Part shown: positions 25,976 through 35,471 of the stretch, piece after piece
Layout: every line of letters begins with the position of its first letter
Position numbering within the stretch: position 1 is the stretch's first letter
Assembly: GCF_001617365.1 (NCBI RefSeq)
Contig: NZ_LVJR01000029.1
Location: 62,001 to 126,000, forward strand
Length of the DNA stretch: 64,000 bases
Reading direction: 5' to 3'
From: Rhodanobacter sp. FW104-R8
GTDB taxonomy: Bacteria > Pseudomonadota > Gammaproteobacteria > Xanthomonadales > Rhodanobacteraceae
The notes under the pieces: generated by a model
Database searches by the model: none
What the model saw: only the letters and a program-made list of their open reading frames with translations
What the model was told of the DNA's origin: nothing
Made by a program: the position numbers and the translations under genes

Positions 25976-26005
25976 TGTGGACAAGTTGGGGATTGCTGGG
26001 GATAA
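25976..26005 (-). promoter_or_regulatory. two DnaA-box-like nonamers upstream of dnaB
   Basis: Minus-strand TTGTCCACA (25984-25976) and TTATCCCCA (26005-25997), each one mismatch from TTATCCACA and 12 bases apart, 116-145 bases before the dnaB start. They could be a DnaA-responsive control site for dnaB. Short motifs occur by chance, so support is weak. Confidence 0.3.
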
Positions 26006-26042
26006 CGCTGCCATCCGCCGCGGCGAATCCCCGATCCCGGAC

Positions 26043-26077
26043 CCCGAAAAACAAACGGGCGCCTCGCGGCGCCCGTT
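26043..26077 (-). terminator. terminator after rplI
   Basis: Minus-strand stem AACGGGCGCC / GGCGCCCGTT (26077-26068 with 26063-26054), GCGA loop, followed by TTTGTTTTT. It ends the rpsF-rpsR-rplI transcript. Confidence 0.9.
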
Positions 26078-26103
26078 CGTCCCGTCGCGGATGGCGGACC
26101 GGC

Positions 26104-26553
26104 TTACTTGTCGCCGACCACGACCACCTTGACCGTGGTCTGCACGTCGGCGTGCAGGCTCACCACCACGTCGTACTCGCCGACGTTGCGCAGCGGGCCT
26201 TCGCCCAGGATCACTTCGTTCTTGTGCACTTCGTGGCCGGCGGCGACCAGTGCCTCGGCGATGTCGCGCGGGCCGACCGAGCCGAACAGCTTGCCTTCGG
26301 CGCTGGCGTGCGCGGCGATCGTCACCGCCACCCCGGCCAGGCGGGCCTTGCGGGCCTCCGCGTCGGACAGCAGGGTGTTGGCCTTGGCTTCGTATTCGGC
26401 ACGACGCTGTTCGAACGCAGCCAGGTTGGCGGCATTGACGCGCACGGCCTTGCCCTGCGGCAGCAGGTAGTTGCGGCCGTAGCCCGGCTTCACGGTGACC
26501 TTGTCACCGAGGGTGCCGAGGTTGCGGACTTTCTGCAGAAGAATGAGTTCCAT
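26104..26553 (-). CDS. rplI: ribosomal protein L9
   Basis: Large-subunit protein L9, 149 residues. N-terminal domain [37 protein letters not shown], then the long connecting helix and C-terminal domain with [15 protein letters not shown]. Last gene of the rpsF-rpsR-rplI operon; the 135-base gap from rpsR to rplI shows no obvious extra gene. Confidence 0.97.
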   Translation of the reverse strand: MELILLQKVRNLGTLGDKVTVKPGYGRNYLLPQGKAVRVNAANLAAFEQRRAEYEAKANTLLSDAEARKARLAGVAVTIAAHASAEGKLFGSVGPRDIAEALVAAGHEVHKNEVILGEGPLRNVGEYDVVVSLHADVQTTVKVVVVGDK

Positions 26554-26688
26554 GATGCTTTCCTGTTCGTTAGCACCGGTGCGGCCCGATGCAGCCAGAG
26601 GACGGTTGTCCGAAGGATGTCCGATGTCCCGCCCGGCCGAAGCCGGACAGGACCACCCGTCGCAGCGCCAGGCTGCGGACGGTCACGC

Positions 26689-26919
26689 TCAGACGTCGTG
26701 GTTGTCGGTGTACGGCAGCAGCGAGAGGAAGCGCGCGCGCTTGATCGCGGTGGCCAGCTGACGCTGGTAGCGGGCCTTGGTGCCGGTGATGCGGCTCGGC
26801 ACGATCTTGCCGTTCTCGGTGACGTACTGGCGCAGGGTGTTGAGATCCTTGTAGTCGATCTCCTTCACGTCTTCGGCAGTGAAGCGGCAGAACTTGCGGC
26901 GGCGGAAAAACTTGGACAT
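26689..26919 (-). CDS. rpsR: ribosomal protein S18
   Basis: Small-subunit protein S18, 76 residues: [20 protein letters not shown], then [20 protein letters not shown] and [20 protein letters not shown]. The cysteine at residue 11 is usual. Pairs with S6 on the platform, matching its position immediately after rpsF. Confidence 0.97.
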   Translation of the reverse strand: MSKFFRRRKFCRFTAEDVKEIDYKDLNTLRQYVTENGKIVPSRITGTKARYQRQLATAIKRARFLSLLPYTDNHDV

Positions 26920-26933
26920 GTCTGTGCTCCTGA

Positions 26934-27362
26934 TCAATCGTCGCTATCGCGATCGTTGTCGCGGTCGTCGCCGCGGCCGCGGCCTTCGCCGTCACCCTCG
27001 TCGTCACGGCGGCGGGTGGACTTGGCGTCGTCCTTTTCCTTCGACTTCAGGATGAAGGACGGCTCGGTGTCGGCCTCGTCGCGACGGATCACCAGGTGGC
27101 GCAGCACGGCGTCGTTGAAACGGAAGCCCGACTCCAGCTCGCTCAACGCGTTCTGGCTCACTTCAATGTTGAGCAGCACGTAATGTGCCTTGGCCAGGTT
27201 GACGATCGGGTAGGCCAACTGGCGGCGGCCCCAGTCTTCCAGGCGGTGGATCTTGCCGCCGTCGGTCTCGATCAGCGCCTTGTAGCGCTCGATCATCGCC
27301 GGGACTTGCTCGCTCTGGTCCGGATGGACCATGAACACGACTTCGTAATGACGCAGGGTCAT
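26934..27362 (-). CDS. rpsF: ribosomal protein S6
   Basis: Small-subunit protein S6, 142 residues, starting [20 protein letters not shown]. The core ends near residue 100 ([13 protein letters not shown]), followed by an acidic/Arg-rich tail ([20 protein letters not shown]...) longer than E. coli's poly-Glu tail. First gene of the operon; a promoter candidate lies at 27469-27498. Confidence 0.97.
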   Translation of the reverse strand: MTLRHYEVVFMVHPDQSEQVPAMIERYKALIETDGGKIHRLEDWGRRQLAYPIVNLAKAHYVLLNIEVSQNALSELESGFRFNDAVLRHLVIRRDEADTEPSFILKSKEKDDAKSTRRRDDEGDGEGRGRGDDRDNDRDSDD

Positions 27363-27468
27363 TGTGGTTTGACTCCTTGTGGATGCGGCCTTGCGGCCTC
27401 GCAGCCTCCCGCCGGTGCGGTGAGGCAAGTGTCCTGCCGGCGCCTGTTGGAGCGCGGACAGAAGCGGA

Positions 27469-27498
27469 ATTGTATGCGGGACGGGGAGTTGGGCGCAA
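27469..27498 (-). promoter_or_regulatory. promoter candidate of rpsF-rpsR-rplI
   Basis: Minus-strand TTGCGC (27498-27493), 18-base spacer, TACAAT (27474-27469). The start codon is about 107 bases further on, leaving room for the leader in which S6:S18 autoregulation acts in other bacteria; I did not resolve such a structure here. Confidence 0.5.
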
Positions 27499-27545
27499 GA
27501 GCAGGCCGATGGCCGGAAACGGGCCCGCGTGTCACCCCGCCCGGC

Positions 27546-27872
27546 TCAGCCCACCGTGAAGCTCTCGCCGCAGCCGCATTCGCCGGTGGCGTTGGGGTTG
27601 TGGAACACGAAGCTGGCGTTGAGGCCCTGCCGCTGGAAGTCGATCACCGTGCCATCGACCAGGGCCAGGCTCTTGTCGTCGACGACCAGCGGCAATCCAT
27701 CCACCTCGACCAGCCGGTCGCCTTCGCCGATCGCCTCGGCCAGGTCGACCACGTAGGCGAAGCCGGAACAGCCGCTGCGCCGGACCCCGAAACGCACGCC
27801 GGCCGCGGCCGGCGTGCCGGCGAGGAAGTGGCGCATGCGTTCGTTGGCGGCGGGGGTGATGGTGATGCTCAT
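27546..27872 (-). CDS. erpA: A-type Fe-S carrier (ErpA/IscA family)
   Basis: A 108-residue A-type carrier that hands Fe-S clusters to apoproteins. The three cluster cysteines are in RRSGCSGFAYVV (residue 34) and ATGECGCGESF (residues 99 and 101). Stand-alone genes of this type are usually ErpA, required for isoprenoid synthesis enzymes; IscA or SufA cannot be excluded by sequence inspection. Monocistronic, between rpsF and asnS. SufE, elsewhere in the window, belongs to the same biogenesis process. Confidence 0.85.
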   Translation of the reverse strand: MSITITPAANERMRHFLAGTPAAAGVRFGVRRSGCSGFAYVVDLAEAIGEGDRLVEVDGLPLVVDDKSLALVDGTVIDFQRQGLNASFVFHNPNATGECGCGESFTVG

Positions 27873-28027
27873 GACTAATCGATCCAGCGTGTGGCGGATG
27901 CCCGGGAAGGTCGCGGCACGGGCAACGGCTACATTATCATGCCGGTTTGGCCTTGCGCGCCGCCGCGCATGCGCCGTTCATCATCATTGCGCGCCGACAT
28001 GCGGCGCTTCAGCAGGAGTTTCAACCG

Positions 28028-29428
<1,401 letters not shown>

Positions 29429-29442
29429 GCAGCCCATCCGCC

Positions 29443-30267
29443 ATGCCGTCCAGACTCTCCGCCACCGTCGCCGCACTGGCCCTGACCGTCCTGCTGGGCG
29501 GCTGCCACAGCGCCAAGGCGCTGCTGCCGCCGAACCTGCGGCCGCCCTCGGAGAACACCGGCGACGCGCTGAAGCTGGCCCGGCTGCAGTTGATGCAGGC
29601 CTCGCCGTGCTGCAGCAGCTTCGCCGACTTCTCCTATCGCAGCATGCTGCCGTGGCAGCCGCAGAAGTTCGTGCTGGGCAGCGGCAGCATGGTGGCCAAC
29701 CTCAACGGCACGCAGAGCTACTTCCTCGCCTTCCGCCTGCCCACCGACGTGAAACTGCCGTACCAGGTCGCCCTGAAATCGGAATTGAACGGGCGCTGGC
29801 TGCACGCCAGCTACCTGTTCGCGCCCACCATCGTGCTGCTGGACGAGGGTTTCCAGCCGATCCGCTCCGAGGACATCGGCCTGTGCGAGCACATGGGCTG
29901 GAGCGACGAAAGCTCCGGCGCGTTCGGCAGCTTCAAGATCGACAACCAGCAGGCGCGCTACCTGCTGGTCTACAGCTCGGCCGAACAGCAGGCGGGCAAG
30001 ACCTACTGGGAACAGTCGCCCGCCTCGATCGCCACTTCCAGCGCGGCGTCGCTGCAGATGAACTCCACCGGCAGCTTCAGCATCCCGCATGGCCCCGATG
30101 GCACGTTGTGGGTCGGCAAGATGAACAAGACCTACGAAAACGCCCTTGCCAACGCGATCTGCAAGAAGGCCGCCAAGGGCGACGGCGTGCTCAACACCCT
30201 GCGTACCGCCTTGCCGCTGCCGTGGAGCGGTGACAACGGCAAGCCCAACCATCACGGTTCGCCATGA
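29443..30267 (+). CDS. MalM-like lipoprotein
   Basis: A 274-residue lipoprotein: MPSRLSATVAALALTVLLGGC gives a signal peptide with an LGGC lipobox (Cys20-21 region). The mature protein begins with a Pro-rich linker, then MQASPCCSSFADFSYRSMLP, which resembles the double-cysteine motif of the MalM (maltose operon periplasmic protein) family, followed by beta-rich sequence (FVLGSGSMVANLNGTQSYFLAF). No maltose genes are nearby, so a sugar role is not supported; the similarity is by eye. It overlaps the next small gene in ATGA and follows asnS by 14 bases. Confidence 0.7.
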   Translation: MPSRLSATVAALALTVLLGGCHSAKALLPPNLRPPSENTGDALKLARLQLMQASPCCSSFADFSYRSMLPWQPQKFVLGSGSMVANLNGTQSYFLAFRLPTDVKLPYQVALKSELNGRWLHASYLFAPTIVLLDEGFQPIRSEDIGLCEHMGWSDESSGAFGSFKIDNQQARYLLVYSSAEQQAGKTYWEQSPASIATSSAASLQMNSTGSFSIPHGPDGTLWVGKMNKTYENALANAICKKAAKGDGVLNTLRTALPLPWSGDNGKPNHHGSP

Positions 30268-30578
30268 TCGCCCTCTATCTCGCCCTGCTGGCGAGCGGTA
30301 TCGGCCTGTTCGTGCTTTCGTACGTCGCGCCGTTCCGGGTCGCCGCCCTGCTGCGCCGGCGCTACCCGGAGCACTGGCAGATCATCGCCCCGCCGGAGCA
30401 CGGCGGGCTCTCGGGTTTCCGCATCTGGGCCCGCATGCAACAGGTGCTGCGCTCGCCGGCGCTGCCGGCCCTGGGCGATGCGGCCATCGATCGCTGGCGT
30501 GGCGTATGGCGCTACAGCCAGTGGCTGGGCTGGCTATGCTGGCTCGGCGCGCTGGCGATGCGCCTGTGGCTGCACTGA
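30264..30578 (+). CDS. small two-helix membrane protein, UspB-like layout
   Basis: A 104-residue protein with one hydrophobic helix at each end (MIALYLALLASGIGLFVLSYV and YSQWLGWLCWLGALAMRLWL) and a basic central segment. Size and layout resemble universal stress protein B, but I see no strong sequence motif and would call it hypothetical. Translationally coupled to the MalM-like lipoprotein by ATGA, suggesting an envelope function for the pair. Confidence 0.6.
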   Translation: MIALYLALLASGIGLFVLSYVAPFRVAALLRRRYPEHWQIIAPPEHGGLSGFRIWARMQQVLRSPALPALGDAAIDRWRGVWRYSQWLGWLCWLGALAMRLWLH

Positions 30579-30597
30579 GCAACCGGGGGATGTGACC

Positions 30598-31389
30598 ATG
30601 CAACTGGATCTGACGGGTCGCCACGCGCTGGTCTGCGGTGCCTCGCAAGGCATCGGCCGCGCCAGCGCGATCGAGCTGGCCGGGCTCGGTGCCAGCGTCA
30701 CCCTGCTGGCGCGCTCGAGCGACGCGCTCGAGACCGTCGCCGGAAGCCTGCTGCGGACCCATGCCGCGCAGCGGCACGGCTGGTGCAGCGTCGACATGCT
30801 GGACACCGCCCGCCTGCAGGCAACCGCGACCGGGATCGCCGCCGGCGCTCCGGTACACATCCTGATCAACAACAGCGGCGGCCCCCCGGGCGGCCCGGCC
30901 TTCAGCGCGGAGCCCGCAGCCTTCGAGGCGGCGTTCCGCCAGCACCTGCTGGCCGGCCAGGTGCTGCTGCAGGCGCTGCTGCCCGGCATGCGCGAGAGCG
31001 GCTACGGCCGCATCGTCAACGTGATCTCCACCTCGGTGAAGGAACCGATCGCCGGGCTCGGCGTATCCAACACCGTGCGCGCCGCGGTCGCCGGCTGGGC
31101 CAAGACCCTGTCCGCCGAACTGGCCGCCGACGGCATCACGGTCAACAACGTGCTGCCCGGCTACACCCGCACCCAGCGCCTCGACGGATTGCTTGCCGCG
31201 CAGGCCGCGGCCAGCGAACGCAACGAGGACGCGATCGCCCAGGCCATGCTGGCCTCGGTGCCGGCCCGCCGCTTCGGCGAAGCCGGTGAAGTGGCCGCGG
31301 TGATCGCGTTCCTGTGCACGCCTGCGGCCGCCTACGTCAACGGCGTCAGCATCGCGGTGGATGGCGGCCGCACCCGCGCGCTGAGTTGA
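30598..31389 (+). CDS. SDR-family oxidoreductase lacking the usual Tyr
   Basis: A 263-residue classical SDR scaffold: cofactor loop VCGASQGIGRA (residues 10-20), NNSGG where NNAG is usual, and C-terminal NGVSIAVDGG. The catalytic block reads NVISTSVKEPIAGLGVSNTVRAAVAGW, so the YxxxK pair is replaced by SNTVR; the Ser (ISTS) remains. This is seen in a FabG-like subgroup and implies altered or no dehydrogenase chemistry. The start ATG has GGGGGATGTGACC just upstream. It heads a run with an aldehyde dehydrogenase, carbonic anhydrase and RidA protein, so a step in aminomuconate metabolism is likely. Confidence 0.85.
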   Translation: MQLDLTGRHALVCGASQGIGRASAIELAGLGASVTLLARSSDALETVAGSLLRTHAAQRHGWCSVDMLDTARLQATATGIAAGAPVHILINNSGGPPGGPAFSAEPAAFEAAFRQHLLAGQVLLQALLPGMRESGYGRIVNVISTSVKEPIAGLGVSNTVRAAVAGWAKTLSAELAADGITVNNVLPGYTRTQRLDGLLAAQAAASERNEDAIAQAMLASVPARRFGEAGEVAAVIAFLCTPAAAYVNGVSIAVDGGRTRALS

Positions 31390-31488
31390 GCCACTCGTCC
31401 CGCACCTCCCGCTTTTCCACTCGCTTCCCGCTTGCGCATACGCCGGCGTCCGGTGCAATTGCGGCACGCTGGTTTTAAGCTTGCACCG

Positions 31489-32976
31489 ATGTCCATCCCA
31501 CGCCTAGCCAACCTGATCGACGGCCGCCTGCAGGCGCCGCAGCGCGACGCATGGCTGGACGTGCATGAACCGGCCACCGGCGCGGTGTTCGCCCATTGCC
31601 CCGATTCCGGCGCATCCGACGTCGCCGCTGCGGTGGCCGCCGCCGCTCGCGCCGCTCCAGGCTGGGCCAGTACGCCGGTCGAGCAGCGGGCGCGCCTGCT
31701 GCAGCGGCTGGCTGACCTGGTCGAGGCGCGGCTGGAAGAGTTCGCCGCGCTGGAATCGCGCGACAGCGGCAAGCCGCTGAGCCTCGCGCGCCGGCTCGAC
31801 ATCCCGCGCGCGGTCAGCAACCTGCGCTACTTCGCCGCCGCGATCATCGGCTGGGGCAGCGAATCGCACGCGATGGAAGCCGGCCTCACCGGCGCCGGCG
31901 CGATCAACTACACCTTGCGCCAGTCGCTCGGCGTGGTCGGCTGCATCAGCCCGTGGAACCTGCCGCTGTACCTGTTCACCTGGAAGATCGCGCCGGCGCT
32001 GGCCGCCGGCAACACGGTGGTGGCCAAGCCGTCGGAAGTGACACCGTGCACCGCCGCCCTGCTCGGCGAGCTGAGCATCGAGGCCGGTTTCCCGCCCGGC
32101 GTGCTGAACATCGTGCAGGGCCGCGGGCCCGGCGTCGGCCAGGCGATCGTCGAGCATCCCCGGGTCAAGGCGGTCTCCTTCACCGGCAGCACCGCCACCG
32201 GCGCGCACATCGCCGCCACCGCAGCCGCACAGTTCAAGAAGATCTCGCTGGAGATGGGCGGCAAGAATCCGGCGATCGTGTTCGCCGACGCCGATCTTTC
32301 CGACGCGAACCTGGACACCATCGTGCGCTCGGGCTTCGCCAACCAGGGCGAGATCTGCCTGTGCGGCTCGCGCCTGCTGGTGCAGCGGTCGATCTACGAC
32401 GCCTTCCGCCAGCGTTACCTGGCGCGCGTGCAGGCGCTGCGCGTGGGCGACCCGCACGACGCCGGCAGCGATCTCGGCGCGATGGTCTCGCGGACGCACT
32501 ACGACAAGGTGCTCGGCTGCATCGAACAGGCTCGCGCCGAAGGCGGCCGCGTGCTGTACGGCGGTGAATCGATCAAATTGCCCGGCCGCTGCGCCGGCGG
32601 CTGGTTCATCGCGCCGACCGTGATCGAAGGCCTGCCGTCCGCGGCGCCGACAAACCAGCAGGAGATCTTCGGCCCGGTGGTCAGCCTGATCCCGTTCGAG
32701 GACGAGGACGAGGCGCTGGCGATCGCCAACGACAGCCGCTATGGCCTGGCCGCCTCGCTGTGGACGCAGGACCTCTCCCGCGCCCACCGGCTCGCCGGCC
32801 GGCTCGAGTTTGGCATCGTGTGGATCAACTGCTGGCTGCTGCGCGACCTGCGCACGCCGTTCGGCGGCGCCAAGCAATCCGGGCTCGGCCGCGAGGGCGG
32901 CAACGAGGCGCTGCACTTCTTCACCGAGCCGAAAAACGTCTGCATCGCCTACGGCGCGTCGTCCGTACACCCCTAG
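31489..32976 (+). CDS. 2-aminomuconate-semialdehyde dehydrogenase-like ALDH
   Basis: A 495-residue NAD-dependent aldehyde dehydrogenase. Catalytic Glu is in SLEMGGKNPAIVF and catalytic Cys in NQGEICLCGSRLLV (about residue 295); CISPWNLPLYLFTWKIAPAL and FTGSTATGAHIA form the cofactor site. The pattern is that of the 2-hydroxymuconic/2-aminomuconic semialdehyde group. Adjacency to a RidA-type deaminase gene supports oxidation of 2-aminomuconate semialdehyde in the 3-hydroxyanthranilate branch of tryptophan breakdown. The 99-base upstream gap contains no clear promoter. Upstream pathway enzymes (3-HAA dioxygenase, ACMS decarboxylase) are not in the window. Confidence 0.85.
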   Translation: MSIPRLANLIDGRLQAPQRDAWLDVHEPATGAVFAHCPDSGASDVAAAVAAAARAAPGWASTPVEQRARLLQRLADLVEARLEEFAALESRDSGKPLSLARRLDIPRAVSNLRYFAAAIIGWGSESHAMEAGLTGAGAINYTLRQSLGVVGCISPWNLPLYLFTWKIAPALAAGNTVVAKPSEVTPCTAALLGELSIEAGFPPGVLNIVQGRGPGVGQAIVEHPRVKAVSFTGSTATGAHIAATAAAQFKKISLEMGGKNPAIVFADADLSDANLDTIVRSGFANQGEICLCGSRLLVQRSIYDAFRQRYLARVQALRVGDPHDAGSDLGAMVSRTHYDKVLGCIEQARAEGGRVLYGGESIKLPGRCAGGWFIAPTVIEGLPSAAPTNQQEIFGPVVSLIPFEDEDEALAIANDSRYGLAASLWTQDLSRAHRLAGRLEFGIVWINCWLLRDLRTPFGGAKQSGLGREGGNEALHFFTEPKNVCIAYGASSVHP

Positions 32977-33013
32977 GGCGCGCGAGTGCGCTGGCCCCAT
33001 ACCCGGAATCCCG

Positions 33014-33679
33014 ATGAACTCACTGAAAGACCTGCTCGCCAACAACCGCCGCTGGGCCGCTCAGGTCACCGCGCAGGATCCGACCTTTTTCGAGCAGCTC
33101 TCGCAGCAGCAGGCGCCACGCTACTTGTGGATCGGCTGCTCGGACTCCCGCGTGCCCGCCACCCAGATCGTCGACCTGCCGCCGGGCGAGATCTTCGTGC
33201 ATCGCAACGTCGCCAACGTGGTGGTGCATACCGACCTCAACGCGCTAAGCACGATCCAGTTCGCGGTCGACGTGCTGCAGGTGAAGCACATCCTGGTGGT
33301 GGGCCACTACGGCTGCGGCGGCGTCGGCGCGGTGCTGAAGGAAAGCCGGCTGGGCCTGATCGACAACTGGCTGCGGCACATCACCGACATCGCCATGAAG
33401 CATGCCGACAAGCTCGATCCGGCGCAGTCATTCGCGATGCGCCATGCGCACCTGTGCGAACTGAACGCACTGGAACAGGCGCTCAACGTGTGCCACACCA
33501 CCGTGGTGCGCGAAGCGTGGGAGCGCGGCCAGCAGTTGGCGGTGCACGCCTGGATCTACGGCCTGGACGACGGCCACATCCACGACCTGGGCCTCGACGT
33601 GCGCAGCCGTGAGCAATTGCCCGAGGCCTACCACCAGGCGATAACCCAGCTGACCCGTCGCTGGGAAGGTGCTGCATGA
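33014..33679 (+). CDS. can: beta-class carbonic anhydrase
   Basis: A 221-residue beta-carbonic anhydrase interconverting CO2 and bicarbonate. Zinc ligands are Cys in IGCSDSRVPA (about residue 42) with its Asp-Arg dyad, and His/Cys in VVGHYGCGGVGAV (about residues 98-101). The gene lies between the ALDH (37 bases away) and the RidA gene, which it overlaps in ATGA. In the 3-hydroxyanthranilate pathway the decarboxylase step releases CO2, which may explain the placement; that is inference. Confidence 0.93.
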   Translation: MNSLKDLLANNRRWAAQVTAQDPTFFEQLSQQQAPRYLWIGCSDSRVPATQIVDLPPGEIFVHRNVANVVVHTDLNALSTIQFAVDVLQVKHILVVGHYGCGGVGAVLKESRLGLIDNWLRHITDIAMKHADKLDPAQSFAMRHAHLCELNALEQALNVCHTTVVREAWERGQQLAVHAWIYGLDDGHIHDLGLDVRSREQLPEAYHQAITQLTRRWEGAA

Positions 33680-34113
33680 GCGACGACAGCATCCGCACCG
33701 ATGCCGCCCCCGCGCCGGTCGGCGCCTACCCGCACGCGCGGCGCGCCGGCAACCTGCTTTTCCTGTCCGGCGTCGGCCCGCGCCAGCCGGGCAGCAACGC
33801 GATCCCCGGCAACGTCCACGACGCGGGCGGCCGGCTGGTCGGCTACGACATCGAGGCGCAGTGCCGGCAGGTGTTCGCCAACGTGCGGGCGGTGCTGGAA
33901 GCCAGCGGGGTGCACTGGGAGGATCTGGTCGACGTCACCGTGTTTCTCACCGACATGAAGCGCGACTTCGCCGCCTACAACCGGCTTTACGCCGAGTATT
34001 TCGCCGGTGTCGACGCCTGCCGCACCACCGTGGGCATCGACACGCTGCCCACGCCGATCGCGATCGAGCTGAAGTGCGTCGCCTTGATCCCGGCACGCGA
34101 TCCGCAAAGATAG
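33676..34113 (+). CDS. RidA-family 2-aminomuconate deaminase-like
   Basis: A 145-residue YjgF/RidA protein. Family residues are visible in GNLLFLSGVGPRQPG (about residue 30) and VFLTDMKRDFAAYNRLYAEYF, with the substrate-binding Arg in ACRTTVGIDTLPTPIAIELKCVAL. The longer N-terminal part containing VGAYPHARRAGNLLFLSG and PGNVHDAGGRLV resembles 2-aminomuconate deaminases (AmnD/NbaF) more than housekeeping RidA. Coupled to can by ATGA. Together with the ALDH it would convert 2-aminomuconate semialdehyde to 4-oxalocrotonate. Confidence 0.85.
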   Translation: MSDDSIRTDAAPAPVGAYPHARRAGNLLFLSGVGPRQPGSNAIPGNVHDAGGRLVGYDIEAQCRQVFANVRAVLEASGVHWEDLVDVTVFLTDMKRDFAAYNRLYAEYFAGVDACRTTVGIDTLPTPIAIELKCVALIPARDPQR

Positions 34114-34167
34114 AGACACCCCGCCGGCTTGCGCCGGCAGGGTTCCGATTCACCGCGAGCCGGTCAA

Positions 34168-34434
34168 TCAGCCAGCCGTCGACGCCGCGGCCGGAGCTTC
34201 GGCTGCGGGCTTGGCGCTCTTGTGGCTGTGATGCTTGTGGTGCGACTTCTTGTGATGCATGGCCTTCGGTGCATCGGCCTTGGGTGCCTCGGTGGCAGCC
34301 GGTGCGGCAGCCGGAGCCGGGGTTGAGGCCGGGGCCGCCTGCTGCGCGGGAGCCGCGGCAGCCTGGGCCAACACGGAACCGGAAAGCGCCACGCCAGCCA
34401 CCAGCAGGGAAGCAAACAGAACTTTACGCATCAT
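34168..34434 (-). CDS. acid-shock-like His/Ala-rich exported protein
   Basis: An 88-residue protein with signal peptide MMRKVLFASLLVAGVALSGS cleaved at VLAQA. The mature part is Ala/Pro/Thr-rich and has a central basic patch MHHKKSHHKHHSHKSAK with nine histidines. The composition resembles enterobacterial Asr (acid-shock RNA protein), which becomes a periplasmic proton or metal buffer; homology is not demonstrable for such low-complexity sequence. Single gene, followed 55 bases downstream by the convergent RidA gene end. Confidence 0.7.
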   Translation of the reverse strand: MMRKVLFASLLVAGVALSGSVLAQAAAAPAQQAAPASTPAPAAAPAATEAPKADAPKAMHHKKSHHKHHSHKSAKPAAEAPAAASTAG

Positions 34435-34613
34435 GATGTCGAGCCTCGGACTAATGAGTTATCGCGAACCCGGCCGGAACCCGGCAACTCGGGTGGCGCG
34501 ACGGGACCGACGATGCGACGCTCACGGGATACTGAAACTGAACAGGTTGCGGGATGCGCTGTGCGACGGTCGCGCAGGATCTTGACTTTCGCTTCGCCCG
34601 ATCCTTGTCGCAA

Positions 34614-35402
34614 TTACTTGCGAACGGCCAGACAGGTCCGCAGCAACTGGCCGATCAACGCCTGCACCTCCGGCGCCTTCGCCTCGTCGTAGGCGAAGCT
34701 GTCCTCATCCATGTAATTGAGCTGTGCCAACTCCAGTTGCACGGCCTGCACGCCGGCGGACGGACGGCCATAGTGGCGCGTGATATAGCCGCCCTTGAAG
34801 CGGCCATTGACGGCAACGCTGAAGCGCGACTGCGCTTCCAGGCAGGCCTGCAGCTGCTCCTGCAGCGCCGCGCCGCAACTCGCCCCAGCCGCCGTGCCCA
34901 GGTTGAAATCCGGCAGGCGGCCCTCGAACAGCATCGGCACCCGACTGCGGATCGAATGCCCTTCCCACAGCACCGCATGGCCATGCTCGGCGCATAGCCT
35001 TGCAAGTTCTTGCGATATGGCCTGGTGATAGGGTTGCCAGAAGTCGTTTATCCGCCGTTTAACTTCCGCTGCATCCGGCTCGTTCCCTTCCAGGTACAGC
35101 GGCTCGCCGTCGAAGCCGATCGTCGGTGCCAGGCCGGTTTCGCGCTGCCCCGGGTACAACGCGTGGCCGTCGGCGGGGCGGTTCAGATCGATCACGTAGC
35201 GCGAGGCCTTCGGCCTCAGCACGCTGGCGCCCAGCGCCTGCGCCAGCGGTTCGTACAACCGGCCCACGTGCCAGTCGGTGTCGGGCGAGCGGCGCGCCGC
35301 CGGATGCATCCGTGCGGCGATGTCGTCGGGAATGAAGCTGCCGTCGTGCGGCAGGCTGATCAACAGCGGCACGCGGCCGCGCCGCAAGGTGAAGGTATCC
35401 AT
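34614..35402 (-). CDS. hutG: N-formylglutamate deformylase
   Basis: A 262-residue N-formylglutamate amidohydrolase, releasing glutamate and formate in the five-step histidine pathway. Metal and substrate motifs include LLISLPHDGSFIP (about residue 13), DTDWHVGRLYEPL, RYVIDLNRPADG, and the C-terminal GGYITRHYGRP. No other hut genes are adjacent, so it may act on formylated peptides or amino acids rather than in a local hut operon. Monocistronic. Confidence 0.88.
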   Translation of the reverse strand: MDTFTLRRGRVPLLISLPHDGSFIPDDIAARMHPAARRSPDTDWHVGRLYEPLAQALGASVLRPKASRYVIDLNRPADGHALYPGQRETGLAPTIGFDGEPLYLEGNEPDAAEVKRRINDFWQPYHQAISQELARLCAEHGHAVLWEGHSIRSRVPMLFEGRLPDFNLGTAAGASCGAALQEQLQACLEAQSRFSVAVNGRFKGGYITRHYGRPSAGVQAVQLELAQLNYMDEDSFAYDEAKAPEVQALIGQLLRTCLAVRK

Positions 35403-35471
35403 CGGCGCATTGTAGCCGCTGGGAAATCGGCACCTGGACTCCCCCTCGGTCCGGCCAGCGCCGCGAAACCG

